Origin: Microbacterium pullorum
GTDB lineage: Bacteria > Actinomycetota > Actinomycetes > Actinomycetales > Microbacteriaceae
Assembly (NCBI RefSeq): GCF_014836535.1
Contig: NZ_JACSQP010000001.1
Location: forward strand, 455,929-519,928
Length of the DNA: 64,000 nucleotides
Reading direction: 5' to 3'
Position 1 is the first letter of the stretch. Each line of letters starts with the position of its first letter. Below the pieces are notes generated by a model. The model had not been told where the DNA came from. It ran no database searches and saw only the letters and a list, made by a program, of their open reading frames with translations. The translations under genes and the position numbers were made by a program. Positions 50,426-59,741 of this stretch are shown piece after piece.

Positions 50426-51193
50426 ATGCTGTCGATCGGCATCGCCGCCGCCGCCGGACCCGAGGTCGCCGCGGCGCTGGCCCCCGTGCTCGAGCGTGCG
50501 GGCTTCCACGCGCTCTGGGTGAACGACACCCCCGGCGCCGATGCGCTCGCCGTCCTCGCCGCCGCGGCCGCGGCATCCGACCGCCTGATGCTGTCGACCG
50601 GCGTGATCCCGATCGACCGCCGCAGTGCCGACGACATCGTCGACACCGTCGCGCGGCTCGACCTGCCGCAGCACCGGCTCACCCTCGGCATCGGGTCAGG
50701 CGCGCTGCGCACGGGCGCGCTGGCGCGCGTGGGGGACGCGGCCGCGGCCCTGCGGCAGCGCACCGCAGCGCGCGTCGTGGTGGGCGCGCTCGGACCGCGC
50801 ATGCGCCGCCTGGCGGCGGGGCAGTCCGACGGCGTGCTGCTGAGCTGGCTCGATCCCCAGACGGCCGCGGAGCAGGCGGTCACCGCCCACGCTGAAGCGG
50901 TCGGCGCCCACGTCGCCCTCTATGTGCGCACCGTCGTCGACCCCGCCGCCGATGCGCGTCTGCAGGCCGAGACCGATCGCTACGCCGGGTTCGCGAGCTA
51001 CGCGGCCAACTTCGCGCGGCTCGGTGTGGCGCCCCGCACGACCGTCATCGACAGCGCGGCCGACATGCCCAGCGCGGTCGCCGCCTACCGGTCGGCGGTC
51101 GACGAGGTCGTGCTGCGCGCGGTGACCGCCGACGACGACCCCGAGGCGTATGTCGCGTTCGCGGAGCGCGTCGCCCGCGCGACAGCCGACTGA
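50426..51193 (+). CDS. LLM-class flavin-dependent oxidoreductase
   Basis: 255 residues, shorter than the usual ~300 for bacterial luciferase-like TIM barrels. GFHALWVNDTPGADALAVLA, STGVIPIDRRSADDIV and LTLGIGSGA are the barrel strands that bind F420 or FMN. DGVLLSWLDPQTAAE is the usual later motif. A compact F420-dependent form is likely. Downstream of DoxX in the MarR operon. Confidence 0.85.
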   Translation: MLSIGIAAAAGPEVAAALAPVLERAGFHALWVNDTPGADALAVLAAAAAASDRLMLSTGVIPIDRRSADDIVDTVARLDLPQHRLTLGIGSGALRTGALARVGDAAAALRQRTAARVVVGALGPRMRRLAAGQSDGVLLSWLDPQTAAEQAVTAHAEAVGAHVALYVRTVVDPAADARLQAETDRYAGFASYAANFARLGVAPRTTVIDSAADMPSAVAAYRSAVDEVVLRAVTADDDPEAYVAFAERVARATAD

Positions 51194-51239
51194 CGTCGCT
51201 ACCGCGCAATCTGCGTCACAGAAACACGCGGAAACGGAA

Positions 51240-51267
51240 TTATCGAACGCTCCCGGCGTTTGATTAC
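51240..51267 (+). promoter_or_regulatory. Candidate promoter of DUF1684 and peptide ABC operon
   Basis: TTATCG (51240-51245) and GATTAC (51262-51267), 16 bp apart, stand just before the ATG at 51273 in an AT-richer patch. The distance would give a leaderless or near-leaderless mRNA. I looked for a SAM or other riboswitch in this 79-bp gap and saw none. Confidence 0.3.
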
Positions 51268-51272
51268 CTGTC

Positions 51273-52025
51273 ATGGTGAGTACTCAAACGATTCCGACCG
51301 CGTCCGACGCCTACGCCGAATGGGCGCGAGCCCGTCGGCAGGCCGTCACCGCCCCGCAGGGCGCCCTCTCGCTCGTGCTCACGCACTGGTCCGCCCCGGG
51401 CGAGCCTGCCGTGGACGAAGCCGTCGCCCGCGACGGTCAGCCCGACGAGGCGCTGTTCACCCGACTGCAGCGCACCGACATCGACACCGGCCTGCCGCAG
51501 GAGGGCTACCGCATCTGGCGGCAGGATTCCCCCGCCCAGCAGGCCTTCGAAGACATCGACCGCTACCCGTACGACCCCGCCTGGGTGCTCGAGGGCCGGT
51601 TCGAGCTCGTCGACGAGCAGCGTGTCGTGCCGTTCGAGCACATCCGGGATGCCGGCGCCACGCGGAGCCTCCCCGTCTCCGGCGATCTCGTGTTCACCGT
51701 CGACGGCACCGAGTACCGCCTCAACGCCTTCGACACAGTCTCCGGCGGCACCGCCAAGCTGCAGCTCGTCTTCGGCGACCGCACCAACGGCGCCGAGACC
51801 TACGGTGCCGGCCGTTTCCTCTTCCTCGACCGCCCCGCGGAGTCCCGCGCCCTGCGCCCCGGCGACAGCGTCGCCCTCACGATCGACTTCAACCTGGCCA
51901 CCGTGCCGCCGTGCGGGTTCTCGAACCAGATGAACTGCCCGCTGCCGCCACTGCAGAACCGGCTGCCGTTCGCGCTTCGCGCGGGCGAGAAGACCGTGCG
52001 CTTCGCCGACGGCTTCACTCTCTGA
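51273..52025 (+). CDS. DUF1684 protein
   Basis: 250 residues. The C-terminal signature FNLATVPPCGFSNQMNCPLPP-type motif is present as FNLATVPPCGFSNQMNCPLP with its two Cys, plus YGAGRFLFLDRP, the core of DUF1684. The family has no known activity and is common in actinobacteria next to ABC importers. It precedes the peptide-type ABC operon by 64 bp, and may be translated from the same mRNA. No signal peptide. Confidence 0.85.
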   Translation: MVSTQTIPTASDAYAEWARARRQAVTAPQGALSLVLTHWSAPGEPAVDEAVARDGQPDEALFTRLQRTDIDTGLPQEGYRIWRQDSPAQQAFEDIDRYPYDPAWVLEGRFELVDEQRVVPFEHIRDAGATRSLPVSGDLVFTVDGTEYRLNAFDTVSGGTAKLQLVFGDRTNGAETYGAGRFLFLDRPAESRALRPGDSVALTIDFNLATVPPCGFSNQMNCPLPPLQNRLPFALRAGEKTVRFADGFTL

Positions 52026-52089
52026 CCCTCCCTCCCACCCGAATCCGGCCCCGCGCCGACTGCTTCACCCTCACAGCAAAGGACCCGAC

Positions 52090-53601
52090 GTGACTTCACG
52101 CCGCCTCAATCGACTCCTCGCCGCCTCCGCTGCGGTGTCCGCCGGTGCGCTCGTGCTCGCCGGCTGCGCCTCGGGCGGCGCACCCGCGGCATCCGGCGAC
52201 GCCGACGCGTCGGCCGAGATCGTCGTCGGCTCGCAGAACGAGCCCACGAACCTCGACCAGATCTTCGGCGGCTCCTCCGGCGTCACCGAGGCGTTCACCG
52301 GCAACGTCTACGAGGGCCTGTTCCGCATCACCGACGACGCCGAGGTCGAGCCGCTGCTGGCAACCGCGACCGAGGTGTCGGACGACGGGCTGGTGTACAC
52401 CTTCGCCCTCGCGGATGCCACGTTCCACTCGGGCGACCCGCTGACGGCCGACGACGTGAAGTACAGCCTCGAGCGGTTCGTCGGCGAGGAGTCGATCGCC
52501 GCCCGCAAGAACCAGCTCAGCGTCATCGACACCGTCGAGGTGATCGACGACAAGACGGTCGCCGTCACGCTGAGCCGGCCGTCGATCAGCTTCACCTACA
52601 ACCTCGGCTACGTCTGGGTCGTCAACGACGAGGCGGGCGAGCTCACCACGACCGCCGACGGCACCGGGCCCTACGCCCTCGCCGACTACCGCAAGGGCGA
52701 TTCGATCACCCTCGAGGTGAACGAGGACTACTGGGGCGACGCCCCCGCCAACGGCGGCGTCGTGTACCAGTACTACGCCGACGCGACGGCACTCAACAAC
52801 GCGTTGCTGACCGGCTCGGTCGACCTCGTGACGAGCCAGTTCAACCCCGACAGCCTCGCCGAGTTCGAAGCCGCCGGCTTCGAGATCATCGAGGGCACCT
52901 CCACCACGAAGGAGCTGCTGGCCTTCAACAACCGCATCGAGCCCTTCACCGACGTGAACGTGCGCAAGGCGCTGTATTCGGCCATCGACCGAGAGAAGCT
53001 GCTGGATGCCATCTGGGATGGCCGCGGTGAGCTGATCGGCTCGATGGTGCCCCCGTCGGAGCCGTGGTACCTCGACCTCGCCGACAACAACCCCTACGAC
53101 CCGGCCCTGGCCGAGCAGCTGCTGGCCGATGCCGGCTACGCCGACGGATTCTCCTTCACCATCGACACCCCCGACTCGGGCGTGCACTCGACGGTGGCGG
53201 AGTTCCTCAAGTCGGAGCTGGCGAAGGTCGGCGTCACCGTCGACATCAACATCATCACCGACGACGAGTGGTACCAGAAGATCTACACCGACAAGAACTT
53301 CGAGGCGACCCTGCAGGGCCACGTCAACGACCGCGACATCAACTTCTACGGCAACCCCGACTTCTATTGGGGCTACGACAACGCCGACGTGCAGACCTGG
53401 CTGGCCGAGTCCGAGGCGGCATCCACCGTCGAGGAGCAGACCGAGCTGATCGCGAAGGCGAACCAGCAGATCTCCGATGACGCTGCGAGCATCTGGCTCT
53501 ACCTCAACCCGCAGCTGCGCATCGCGGCTGAAGGGGTCACCGGCGTGCCGGAGAATGGATTGAACTCCCTCTTCTACGTGTACGACATCACGAAGGCGTA
53601 G
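52090..53601 (+). CDS. Peptide/nickel-type ABC substrate-binding lipoprotein
   Basis: 503 residues of the SBP_bac_5 (DppA/OppA) family. Signal peptide with lipobox LAGC (C26). NEPTNLDQIFGG opens the mature domain; the signature DAxFHSGxPLTADDVKYSLER is seen as TFHSGDPLTADDVKYSLERF. GTG start at 52090 after AAAGGA. The stop TAG abuts the first permease. It determines the ligand of the importer, which may be a peptide or another small molecule. Confidence 0.92.
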   Translation: MTSRRLNRLLAASAAVSAGALVLAGCASGGAPAASGDADASAEIVVGSQNEPTNLDQIFGGSSGVTEAFTGNVYEGLFRITDDAEVEPLLATATEVSDDGLVYTFALADATFHSGDPLTADDVKYSLERFVGEESIAARKNQLSVIDTVEVIDDKTVAVTLSRPSISFTYNLGYVWVVNDEAGELTTTADGTGPYALADYRKGDSITLEVNEDYWGDAPANGGVVYQYYADATALNNALLTGSVDLVTSQFNPDSLAEFEAAGFEIIEGTSTTKELLAFNNRIEPFTDVNVRKALYSAIDREKLLDAIWDGRGELIGSMVPPSEPWYLDLADNNPYDPALAEQLLADAGYADGFSFTIDTPDSGVHSTVAEFLKSELAKVGVTVDINIITDDEWYQKIYTDKNFEATLQGHVNDRDINFYGNPDFYWGYDNADVQTWLAESEAASTVEEQTELIAKANQQISDDAASIWLYLNPQLRIAAEGVTGVPENGLNSLFYVYDITKA

Positions 53602-54581
53602 CGATCACCCGGTATCTGCTTCGACGGACAGGATTGTTGCTGCTGGCGTTCGCGCTGGCGGTGACGATCCTGTTCGTCGTGCTGCGGGTACTCGGAAACC
53701 CGGTGTTCGCGCTGATCTCGGTCGGGGCGACGGATGCCGAGATCGCCGCGGCCGCCGCGCGCCTCGGGGTGGACCGGCCGATCTGGGAGCAGTTCGCGTC
53801 GTACATCGGGCAGCTGCTGTCATTCGACCTCGGCCAGTCGTTCACCAACCGACTGAACGTCGGCGACGAGATCGTGCGGCGGCTCAACGTCACCCTGCCG
53901 CTGACGCTGCTGTCGTTCGCGCTGTCGGTGATCATCGCGGTGCCGGTCGGCTTCTTCGCCGCCTGGAAGTCGCGCACCTGGTACGGCACCACGTTCTCGG
54001 CGGTGTCGCAGCTGGGAGGGGCGATCCCGGTGTTCTGGGTCGGCATCCTGCTCGTGGCGGTGCTCTCTCTCGGGTGGCGGCTGTTTCCGGCAGGCGGCTT
54101 CCCCCGCACCGACTGGGAGGACCCCGGGGCGGCGCTGTACTCGCTCGCGCTGCCGGTGATCACGATCGCGATCGTCGCGGGCAGCGACCTGGCGCGGTAC
54201 GTGCGCAGCGCGACGCTCGACATCCTCGGGCAGCAGTACCTGCGCGCCGCGCGCGCCGCAGGCCAGAGCTTCGGCACGGCACTCTGGCGCCACGGTGTGC
54301 GCAACGGCGTCGTGCCGCTCATCTCGATCCTCGCGATCCAGCTGTCGACGACGTTCGTGGGCGCGGTCATCATCGAGCGCGTGTTCGCGCTACCGGGCCT
54401 GGGTGACATGCTGCTGGTCGGCATCAAGGAGCAGGATTTCCCGAGCGTGCAGGGCGTGCTGCTGTTCTCGACGGCGCTCGTGCTCGTGCTCGGGTTCATC
54501 GCCGACGTGCTGCAGCGCATCATCGACCCGCGCCTGCGGGACTCCCTCTCCGGCAACCGACGGACGAAGGCCCGCGCATGA
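53601..54581 (+). CDS. ABC permease DppB type with lost or noncanonical start codon
   Basis: By homology the product should start at 53601-53604 with ITRYLLRRTGLLLLAFALAV, which needs a start codon where GCG stands (53601-53603). GTG in this place would overlap the upstream stop as TAGTG, a common layout; one T-to-C change explains GCG. GAAGG (53592-53596) is correctly placed for it. The next usable codons are TTG at 53634 or 53637, which would remove the N-terminal basic residues before membrane segment 1. The rest is normal: six segments and the EAA loop LRAARAAGQSFGTALWRHGV. About 326 residues if started at 53601, 315 from 53634. Confidence 0.82.
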   Translation, partial: AITRYLLRRTGLLLLAFALAVTILFVVLRVLGNPVFALISVGATDAEIAAAAARLGVDRPIWEQFASYIGQLLSFDLGQSFTNRLNVGDEIVRRLNVTLPLTLLSFALSVIIAVPVGFFAAWKSRTWYGTTFSAVSQLGGAIPVFWVGILLVAVLSLGWRLFPAGGFPRTDWEDPGAALYSLALPVITIAIVAGSDLARYVRSATLDILGQQYLRAARAAGQSFGTALWRHGVRNGVVPLISILAIQLSTTFVGAVIIERVFALPGLGDMLLVGIKEQDFPSVQGVLLFSTALVLVLGFIADVLQRIIDPRLRDSLSGNRRTKARA

Positions 54582-55468
54582 CCGTGACGCTCCTGCCCGA
54601 CGGCGCGGCACCGGCACCGGCCCCCGCACCCGCGGCATCCGCCCGCCGCCGGCACGCACGCCGGTCGATCAACCTCGCCGTCGGCGCGGCCCTGTTCGGC
54701 CTCATCGCCGTCATCGGCCTCGTCTCGGTGTTCTGGACGCCGTTCGCCTACGACGACACCTCCGGCGGGCGCTTGCAGCCGCCGTCGCTCGAGCACTGGG
54801 CGGGCACCGACAGACTGGGTCGTGATCTGTTCACCCAGCTCATGATCGGTGCGCGTCTCGCGCTCGCGGTGGGGTTCGGATCCGTCCTGATCGCGGCGCT
54901 CGTCGGCATCACGCTGGGACTTTGCGCCGCCGTCGCCCGGCGGTGGGTGGACGACGCCGTTTCGAGCCTGCTCGACATCGCGATCGCCTTCCCGACGCTG
55001 CTGCTGGCGATGCTGATCGTGGCGTGGCGGGGGGCGTCGCTGGACTCGGCGATCCTCGCGATCGGCTTCGCGGGGGCGGCCGTCATCGCCCGGCTCACCC
55101 GCATCACCGCGACGCGGGTGCTCGCGATGGACTACGTCACCGCGGCGCGGACGTCGGGCGCCGGCACTCTCGGCATCGTGCGTCGGCACGTGCTGCGCAA
55201 CGTCTGGCCCACCCTCATCGTCCCGCTCGCGCTGCAGTTCGGCGGGGCCGTGGGCGCGGAGGCGTCGCTGTCGTACCTCGGCCTCGGCTCGCCGCCGCCC
55301 AACGCCTCGTGGGGGCGGATGCTGCAGGAGGCGCAGAGCACAGTGCTCGTCGCCCCGACCGCCGCGATCCTCCCCGGCGTTCTGCTCGTGGCCCTCATCA
55401 TCGGGGTCAACCTGCTCGCCGACGGCCTGCGCGACGTCGCCGACCCGACCTCCCGGAGCATCGGATGA
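54578..55468 (+). CDS. ABC permease DppC type
   Basis: 296 residues, six membrane segments after a charged N-terminus. GTDRLGRDLFTQLMIGARLAL is the family-specific motif (GTDxxGRDxxSR), followed by the EAA loop YVTAARTSGAGTLGIVRRHV. ATGA overlaps at both ends bind it to dppB- and dppD-like genes. Confidence 0.92.
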   Translation: MTVTLLPDGAAPAPAPAPAASARRRHARRSINLAVGAALFGLIAVIGLVSVFWTPFAYDDTSGGRLQPPSLEHWAGTDRLGRDLFTQLMIGARLALAVGFGSVLIAALVGITLGLCAAVARRWVDDAVSSLLDIAIAFPTLLLAMLIVAWRGASLDSAILAIGFAGAAVIARLTRITATRVLAMDYVTAARTSGAGTLGIVRRHVLRNVWPTLIVPLALQFGGAVGAEASLSYLGLGSPPPNASWGRMLQEAQSTVLVAPTAAILPGVLLVALIIGVNLLADGLRDVADPTSRSIG

Positions 55469-56295
55469 GTGCGCTGCTGACCATCGAACGACTCGGCGTG
55501 CGCATCGACGGGCCCGCCCCGGTCGACCTCGTCCACGCCGTGGACGTCGCCCTCGCCCCCGGCGAGCGGCTCGGGATCATCGGCGAATCCGGTTCCGGCA
55601 AGTCGCTCACCGCCCTCGCGGTGCTGGGGCTGCTCGGGCACCCGCTCGTCGCGCACGGGTCGGCGCGGGTGGCGACGGATGCCGGTGAGGTCGAGATCGT
55701 CGGCACGCCGTCGCGGCGCCTGGATCGTGTGCGTGGTGCGACCATGAGCGCGGTGTTCCAGGAGCCGCTGTCATCGCTGGATCCGCTCATGCGGGTGGGC
55801 AAGCAGGTGGCGTGGCCGCTTGCGCACCACGGCGGGCTGCGCGGTGAGGCGTTGCGGCGCGGCGTGCTCGATGCCCTCGCTGACGTGCAGCTGAGCGACC
55901 CCGAGCGCATCGCGCGGTCGTACATCCACGAGATCTCCGGTGGGCAGCGTCAGCGCGTGGCGATCGCGATCGCGCTGGCGGCGGGACCCCGGCTGCTGAT
56001 CGCGGATGAGCCCACCACGGCGCTGGATGTCACCGTGCAAGCCGGCATCCTGGAGCTGCTGCAGCGCGAGGTCGCCGAACGGGGCATGTCGCTCGTCTTC
56101 ATCAGCCACGACCTTCCGGTCGTTTCCGGCATCGCCGACCGCGTGCTGGTGATGCGCGGCGGCCGGCAGGTGGAGCTGGGCGAGACGGCGCAGATCCTGG
56201 GCGCCCCGAGCGACCCGTACACGGCCGAGCTCGTCGCGGCATCCCGGCGCCTGGACGGCTTCCTGCCGAGGCCGACACCGGAGAGGGGCGCGTGA
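55465..56295 (+). CDS. ABC transporter ATP-binding protein DppD type
   Basis: 276 residues. Walker A GESGSGKS, Q-loop FQEPLSSLDPL, signature ISGGQRQRVAIAIAL, Walker B LLIADEPTTALD and H-loop ISHDLPV are all intact. The C-terminal oligopeptide-ABC extension is short. ATG at 55465 overlaps the permease stop; earlier starts would read through it. Confidence 0.93.
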   Translation: MSALLTIERLGVRIDGPAPVDLVHAVDVALAPGERLGIIGESGSGKSLTALAVLGLLGHPLVAHGSARVATDAGEVEIVGTPSRRLDRVRGATMSAVFQEPLSSLDPLMRVGKQVAWPLAHHGGLRGEALRRGVLDALADVQLSDPERIARSYIHEISGGQRQRVAIAIALAAGPRLLIADEPTTALDVTVQAGILELLQREVAERGMSLVFISHDLPVVSGIADRVLVMRGGRQVELGETAQILGAPSDPYTAELVAASRRLDGFLPRPTPERGA

Positions 56296-57068
56296 TGACG
56301 GACGCGCAGACGCCGCTGCTGGCGACGGAGGACGTGACCTTCGCGTACGGCCGCGATGCCCCGGTGCTGCAGGGCGTGTCGGTCGCGCTCGCGCCGGGCG
56401 AGAGCCTGGGTCTCGTGGGCGAGTCGGGCGCAGGAAAGACGTCGCTGCTGCGGGTGCTGCTCGGACTCACTGCGCCGACGTCGGGTCGCGTGCTGTTCGA
56501 GGGGCGTGCGCTCGACCGGCGGTCGGCCGCATCGATGCGCGAGTTCCGTCGCGCTGTGCAGCCGGTGTATCAGGACCCGTTCTCGTCGCTGGATCCCCGC
56601 ATGACGGTGGGGGAGTCGATCGTCGAGCCGCTGCAGTCGCTGCGGCTGGGCGATCGCGCGTCGCGGGCCGCGCGCGTGGCAGAGCTGCTGACGGCGGTCG
56701 ACCTGCCGGCGGATGCCGCGGAGCGCTACCCCGAGGCTTTCTCCGGCGGGCAGCGCCAGCGCATCGCGATCGCGCGCGCCCTCGCGCCGCGGCCACGACT
56801 GATCCTCGCCGATGAGCCGGTGAGCGCCCTCGACACCTCCGTGCGCATGCACGTGATCGAGCTGTTCCAGCGGCTCGCGCGCGAGCAGGGCATCGGGATG
56901 CTGCTGGTCTCGCACGACCTCACCATCGTGTCGGCGCTGTGCCGTCGCATGGCGGTGCTGGAATCGGGCCGCATCGTGGAGGAGGGACCGACCGAGCGCC
57001 TGCTCACCGCGCCGGATCACCCGTACACACGGCGGCTGCTCGCGTCGGTGCCGCGCCTGCCGGCCTGA
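56292..57068 (+). CDS. ABC transporter ATP-binding protein DppF type
   Basis: 258 residues. Walker A GESGAGKTS, QDPFSSLDPRM, signature FSGGQRQRIAIARAL, Walker B LILADEPVSALD, H-loop VSHDLTI, and the oligopeptide C-terminal motif DHPYTRRLLASVP. Starts at GTG 56292 or ATG 56295, overlapping the previous stop. Last gene of the importer operon. Confidence 0.93.
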   Translation: MMTDAQTPLLATEDVTFAYGRDAPVLQGVSVALAPGESLGLVGESGAGKTSLLRVLLGLTAPTSGRVLFEGRALDRRSAASMREFRRAVQPVYQDPFSSLDPRMTVGESIVEPLQSLRLGDRASRAARVAELLTAVDLPADAAERYPEAFSGGQRQRIAIARALAPRPRLILADEPVSALDTSVRMHVIELFQRLAREQGIGMLLVSHDLTIVSALCRRMAVLESGRIVEEGPTERLLTAPDHPYTRRLLASVPRLPA

Positions 57069-57146
57069 CCCGGCGCGCCGCGGTGCGGTGCGGCGGTGGC
57101 TGGTGGCATCCGGTCGTCGCCGGTGCTTCGGGGATCGCCGGTTCTT

Positions 57147-57172
57147 CGGAGCGGATCGGGGGTTTCGCTCCG
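57147..57172. terminator. Hairpin between convergent genes
   Basis: CGGAGCG (57147-57153) pairs with CGCTCCG (57166-57172) around a 12-nt loop in the 195-bp gap between the importer operon and the convergent methyltransferase gene. The words GCGAGCGCAGCGAGACGAAAC at 57236-57256 resemble an intergenic word I associate with Microbacteriaceae; its role is unknown. Confidence 0.5.
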
Positions 57173-57263
57173 AGGTTGTGGCTTTCTCCGAAGTCGTGGC
57201 GACGGATCGGGTGGATGCCGGCTTGCGGTCGTCGGGCGAGCGCAGCGAGACGAAACGGGGCCG

Positions 57264-58382
57264 TCAGCCGCGGTGGGTCGAGACCGTCACGGTGAACTTC
57301 GGGTCGCGCGCGACCTGCCGGGTGGGTCCCACCAGGCGCTCGAGCGCGGGGCGGTAGCGCAGCGGTGAGTTCCACACGCACCACAGCTCCCCGCCCGGTC
57401 GCAGCACGCGCGCGGCGTCGGCGAACAGGCGCGGCGCGAGTGCGTCGGTGACGGCGGCGCCGCTGTGGAACGGCGGATTCAGCGCGATGAAGCCGACGGA
57501 GCCGTCGGCCAGCGCCGACAGCGCATCGTCGCGGGCGACGGTCACCCGGTCGGCGACCCCGTTGGCTGCGGCCGTCGCGCGCGCCGAGGCGACGGCCGCG
57601 GCCGAGGCATCCGACGCATAGACCGACACCGACGGATGCCGCATCGCGAGCGCCGTCGCGATCACACCGGTGCCGCAGGCGAGATCCACCACGAGGTCGC
57701 CGGGCGCACCGGAGGGGATCTGCTGCGGGAGGTGCGCGAGAAGCAGCCGCGTGCCGATGTCGATGCGCGGCCCCGCGAAGACCCCGCCGAACGCGCACAC
57801 CACGAGGCCGTCGTGGCTCTCGCGCGCCGCCACCGGGTCGGCACCGTGCTGCGGTCCTCGGGCGACCAGGACCCGGGCCTTCTGGCGCGCGTGGGTCACG
57901 TCGAGTCGGGCGAAGTGCTCTCGCAGCACATCGTTCATCGCGAGCGCCATGTGCTTGATCCGTCCGCCCGCGAAGACCACCACGTCGGGGCCGGCGTGCG
58001 CGGCGATGAGTCCGGCGGTGTCGCGCAGCGCCGCGAGGGAGCGGGGGAGGCGCAGCAGCACGACGCGTGCACCGCGCACGAGGTCGGCCTCCAGCGGCAT
58101 CGAGTGCACGCGATCCGAAAGCCCGAACCGCTCGGCGTTCGCCGCGAGCGCCTGTTCGCCCGTCACCGGATCCTGATGCACCCGGATGCCGGTGGCACCG
58201 GCATCCGCCGCGCCCAGGGCGAGGGCGCCGTATGCGTCGCCGATCACGACGAGCTCGCCGTCGCCGAGCCCGCGCCGGGGTGCGGCGGACTCGTCCAGCA
58301 GCAGCCGGTCGGCGGCGTCGACGGCGGTGAGCGACGCCGACTCGACGTCGGGCCACCGCTGCAGCTGATCGAGGTCGATCAT
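57264..58382 (-). CDS. Class I SAM methyltransferase, RsmC/RlmG-like
   Basis: 372 residues. The C-terminal catalytic half has LVVDLACGTGVIATALA (motif I), the acidic DASAAAVA (motif II) and ALNPPFHSGAAV (NPPF, typical of N2-guanine or N6-adenine methyltransferases). The N-terminal half looks like a decayed methyltransferase-fold domain, as in RsmC and RlmG, which modify rRNA. ATG at 58382 overlaps the upstream stop (ATGA). Confidence 0.82.
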   Translation of the reverse strand: MIDLDQLQRWPDVESASLTAVDAADRLLLDESAAPRRGLGDGELVVIGDAYGALALGAADAGATGIRVHQDPVTGEQALAANAERFGLSDRVHSMPLEADLVRGARVVLLRLPRSLAALRDTAGLIAAHAGPDVVVFAGGRIKHMALAMNDVLREHFARLDVTHARQKARVLVARGPQHGADPVAARESHDGLVVCAFGGVFAGPRIDIGTRLLLAHLPQQIPSGAPGDLVVDLACGTGVIATALAMRHPSVSVYASDASAAAVASARATAAANGVADRVTVARDDALSALADGSVGFIALNPPFHSGAAVTDALAPRLFADAARVLRPGGELWCVWNSPLRYRPALERLVGPTRQVARDPKFTVTVSTHRG

Positions 58383-59677
58383 GCGTCGTCGGCGTAGCGC
58401 AGCCGCGCATCGCCGGGCGTGCACTCGTCGCCGATGCGGATGCCGGCGGCGATGCGACCCTCGTCGCGCAGCGCCCGCAGCTGGGTGACGGCACGCTCGC
58501 GCAGCTGCCACGGGTCGATCGTGTTGACGTAGATCTTCGTGCCGCCCTCGAACCCCGCCGGGGTCGAGATGCGCCACTTCAGCACCACCCGCCACGGCAT
58601 GGGCCACGGTGCCCCCGGCGGCCGGTAGTGCCACTCCTCGTTCGTCGGCACCTGCGGTCCGGTCGCGGCGTGGAGCGCATGGACGAGATCCGACATCGCG
58701 CGCACCTCCTGAGCGGTGTGCTCGTGGGGGAGGTTGGCGGTGGAGGTCGAGTACACCTCGAACGCGGGGTAGCGGTGACCGACGCCGGCGAACACCACCG
58801 CACCGTCGGTCGCGGCCACGACGAGTCCCTCCCGCACCGCCATGTCGGCGATGGCCCGCTGATAGAGCGCGTGGTCAGCCGACAGCATGCGCAACTCGTG
58901 GTCGAGCTGGGGTCCCGGTTCGTCGATCGCGACGAGCTGCTTGTGCAGGTGGTCGAACGACGCTCCTGCCGCGCGCAGCCAGTTCTGGAACACCGCGACG
59001 TACGCCGCGTTCGGCTGCGCCCGGGCGATCTCGTCGAGTGACTGCACCGTGAAGGCGATGTAGGCCGCGTGCTCGTCGGGCGTCAGCATGCCCGACGAGG
59101 CCAGCTGGTCGTCGGTCGCGGCGCCGTCGACGACGTGCCGGCGGGCGACGACGACGTCGTGCGATCCGCCGACGAGGTCCAGTGCCGCCTCTTCGAGGCT
59201 GGGCGTGTCACCGGTCGCGGCGGCGCGGATCGCCGCCAGGTGCTGCAGATGCCGCCGCCCGACCGGGTCGGCCAGATACTCCTGTGCCCACTGCACGACG
59301 CGGGTGGGCTGGCGGAACCCGTGGTTCTCGCGCCAGTACTCCGCCGAGACGATCTCGAACAGGTTGCCGAACCGGCGGAACTCCGCGACGGTGTCCGACA
59401 GTTCGCGGGCCGGCACGCGCCGAACCTCGGTGAAGTCGGGGCCGATGAGTCGCACCTTCTCGGGTGTGGTCTCCAGATACCGGTCCTGGCAGAACGCACA
59501 CAGTCGCCGCTCATCGCCGGGGGAGAGTACCGCGACGTCGTCACGTGGTACGAAGAGCGGTCGGCCGGCGCGACCGGGAACCGTCCACACGCGGGTGCCG
59601 GTGAGGGGACCGACCTGCTTGATGGTGCCATCCGGCATCCGCTGAAGTGGGGTTCGTTGCCTGGCCTCGCTCACCAC
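58379..59677 (-). CDS. DUF4921 / GalT-like HIT-superfamily protein
   Basis: 432 residues, full length for DUF4921. LCAFCQDR supplies one Cys pair for a structural zinc, and ASFDHLHKQLVAID has the HxH of HIT nucleotidyl transferases, so it is related to galactose-1-phosphate uridylyltransferases. The target nucleotide or sugar is unknown. Two adjacent GTG codons (59677, 59674) are possible starts with no good ribosome site. TAGGCT just upstream may be a -10 box of a leaderless mRNA. Confidence 0.8.
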   Translation of the reverse strand: MVSEARQRTPLQRMPDGTIKQVGPLTGTRVWTVPGRAGRPLFVPRDDVAVLSPGDERRLCAFCQDRYLETTPEKVRLIGPDFTEVRRVPARELSDTVAEFRRFGNLFEIVSAEYWRENHGFRQPTRVVQWAQEYLADPVGRRHLQHLAAIRAAATGDTPSLEEAALDLVGGSHDVVVARRHVVDGAATDDQLASSGMLTPDEHAAYIAFTVQSLDEIARAQPNAAYVAVFQNWLRAAGASFDHLHKQLVAIDEPGPQLDHELRMLSADHALYQRAIADMAVREGLVVAATDGAVVFAGVGHRYPAFEVYSTSTANLPHEHTAQEVRAMSDLVHALHAATGPQVPTNEEWHYRPPGAPWPMPWRVVLKWRISTPAGFEGGTKIYVNTIDPWQLRERAVTQLRALRDEGRIAAGIRIGDECTPGDARLRYADDA

Positions 59678-59741
59678 TTCAGCCTAGCCACGCCCCTGTC
59701 AAGCCGTCGCCGCCCTCGCCGCAGTGCACTTGACTGTCGCC

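Noticed and set aside
51194..51272. Riboswitch before the DUF1684/ABC operon
   Set aside because: Only 79 bp, with no conserved SAM, cobalamin, TPP or glycine core visible.
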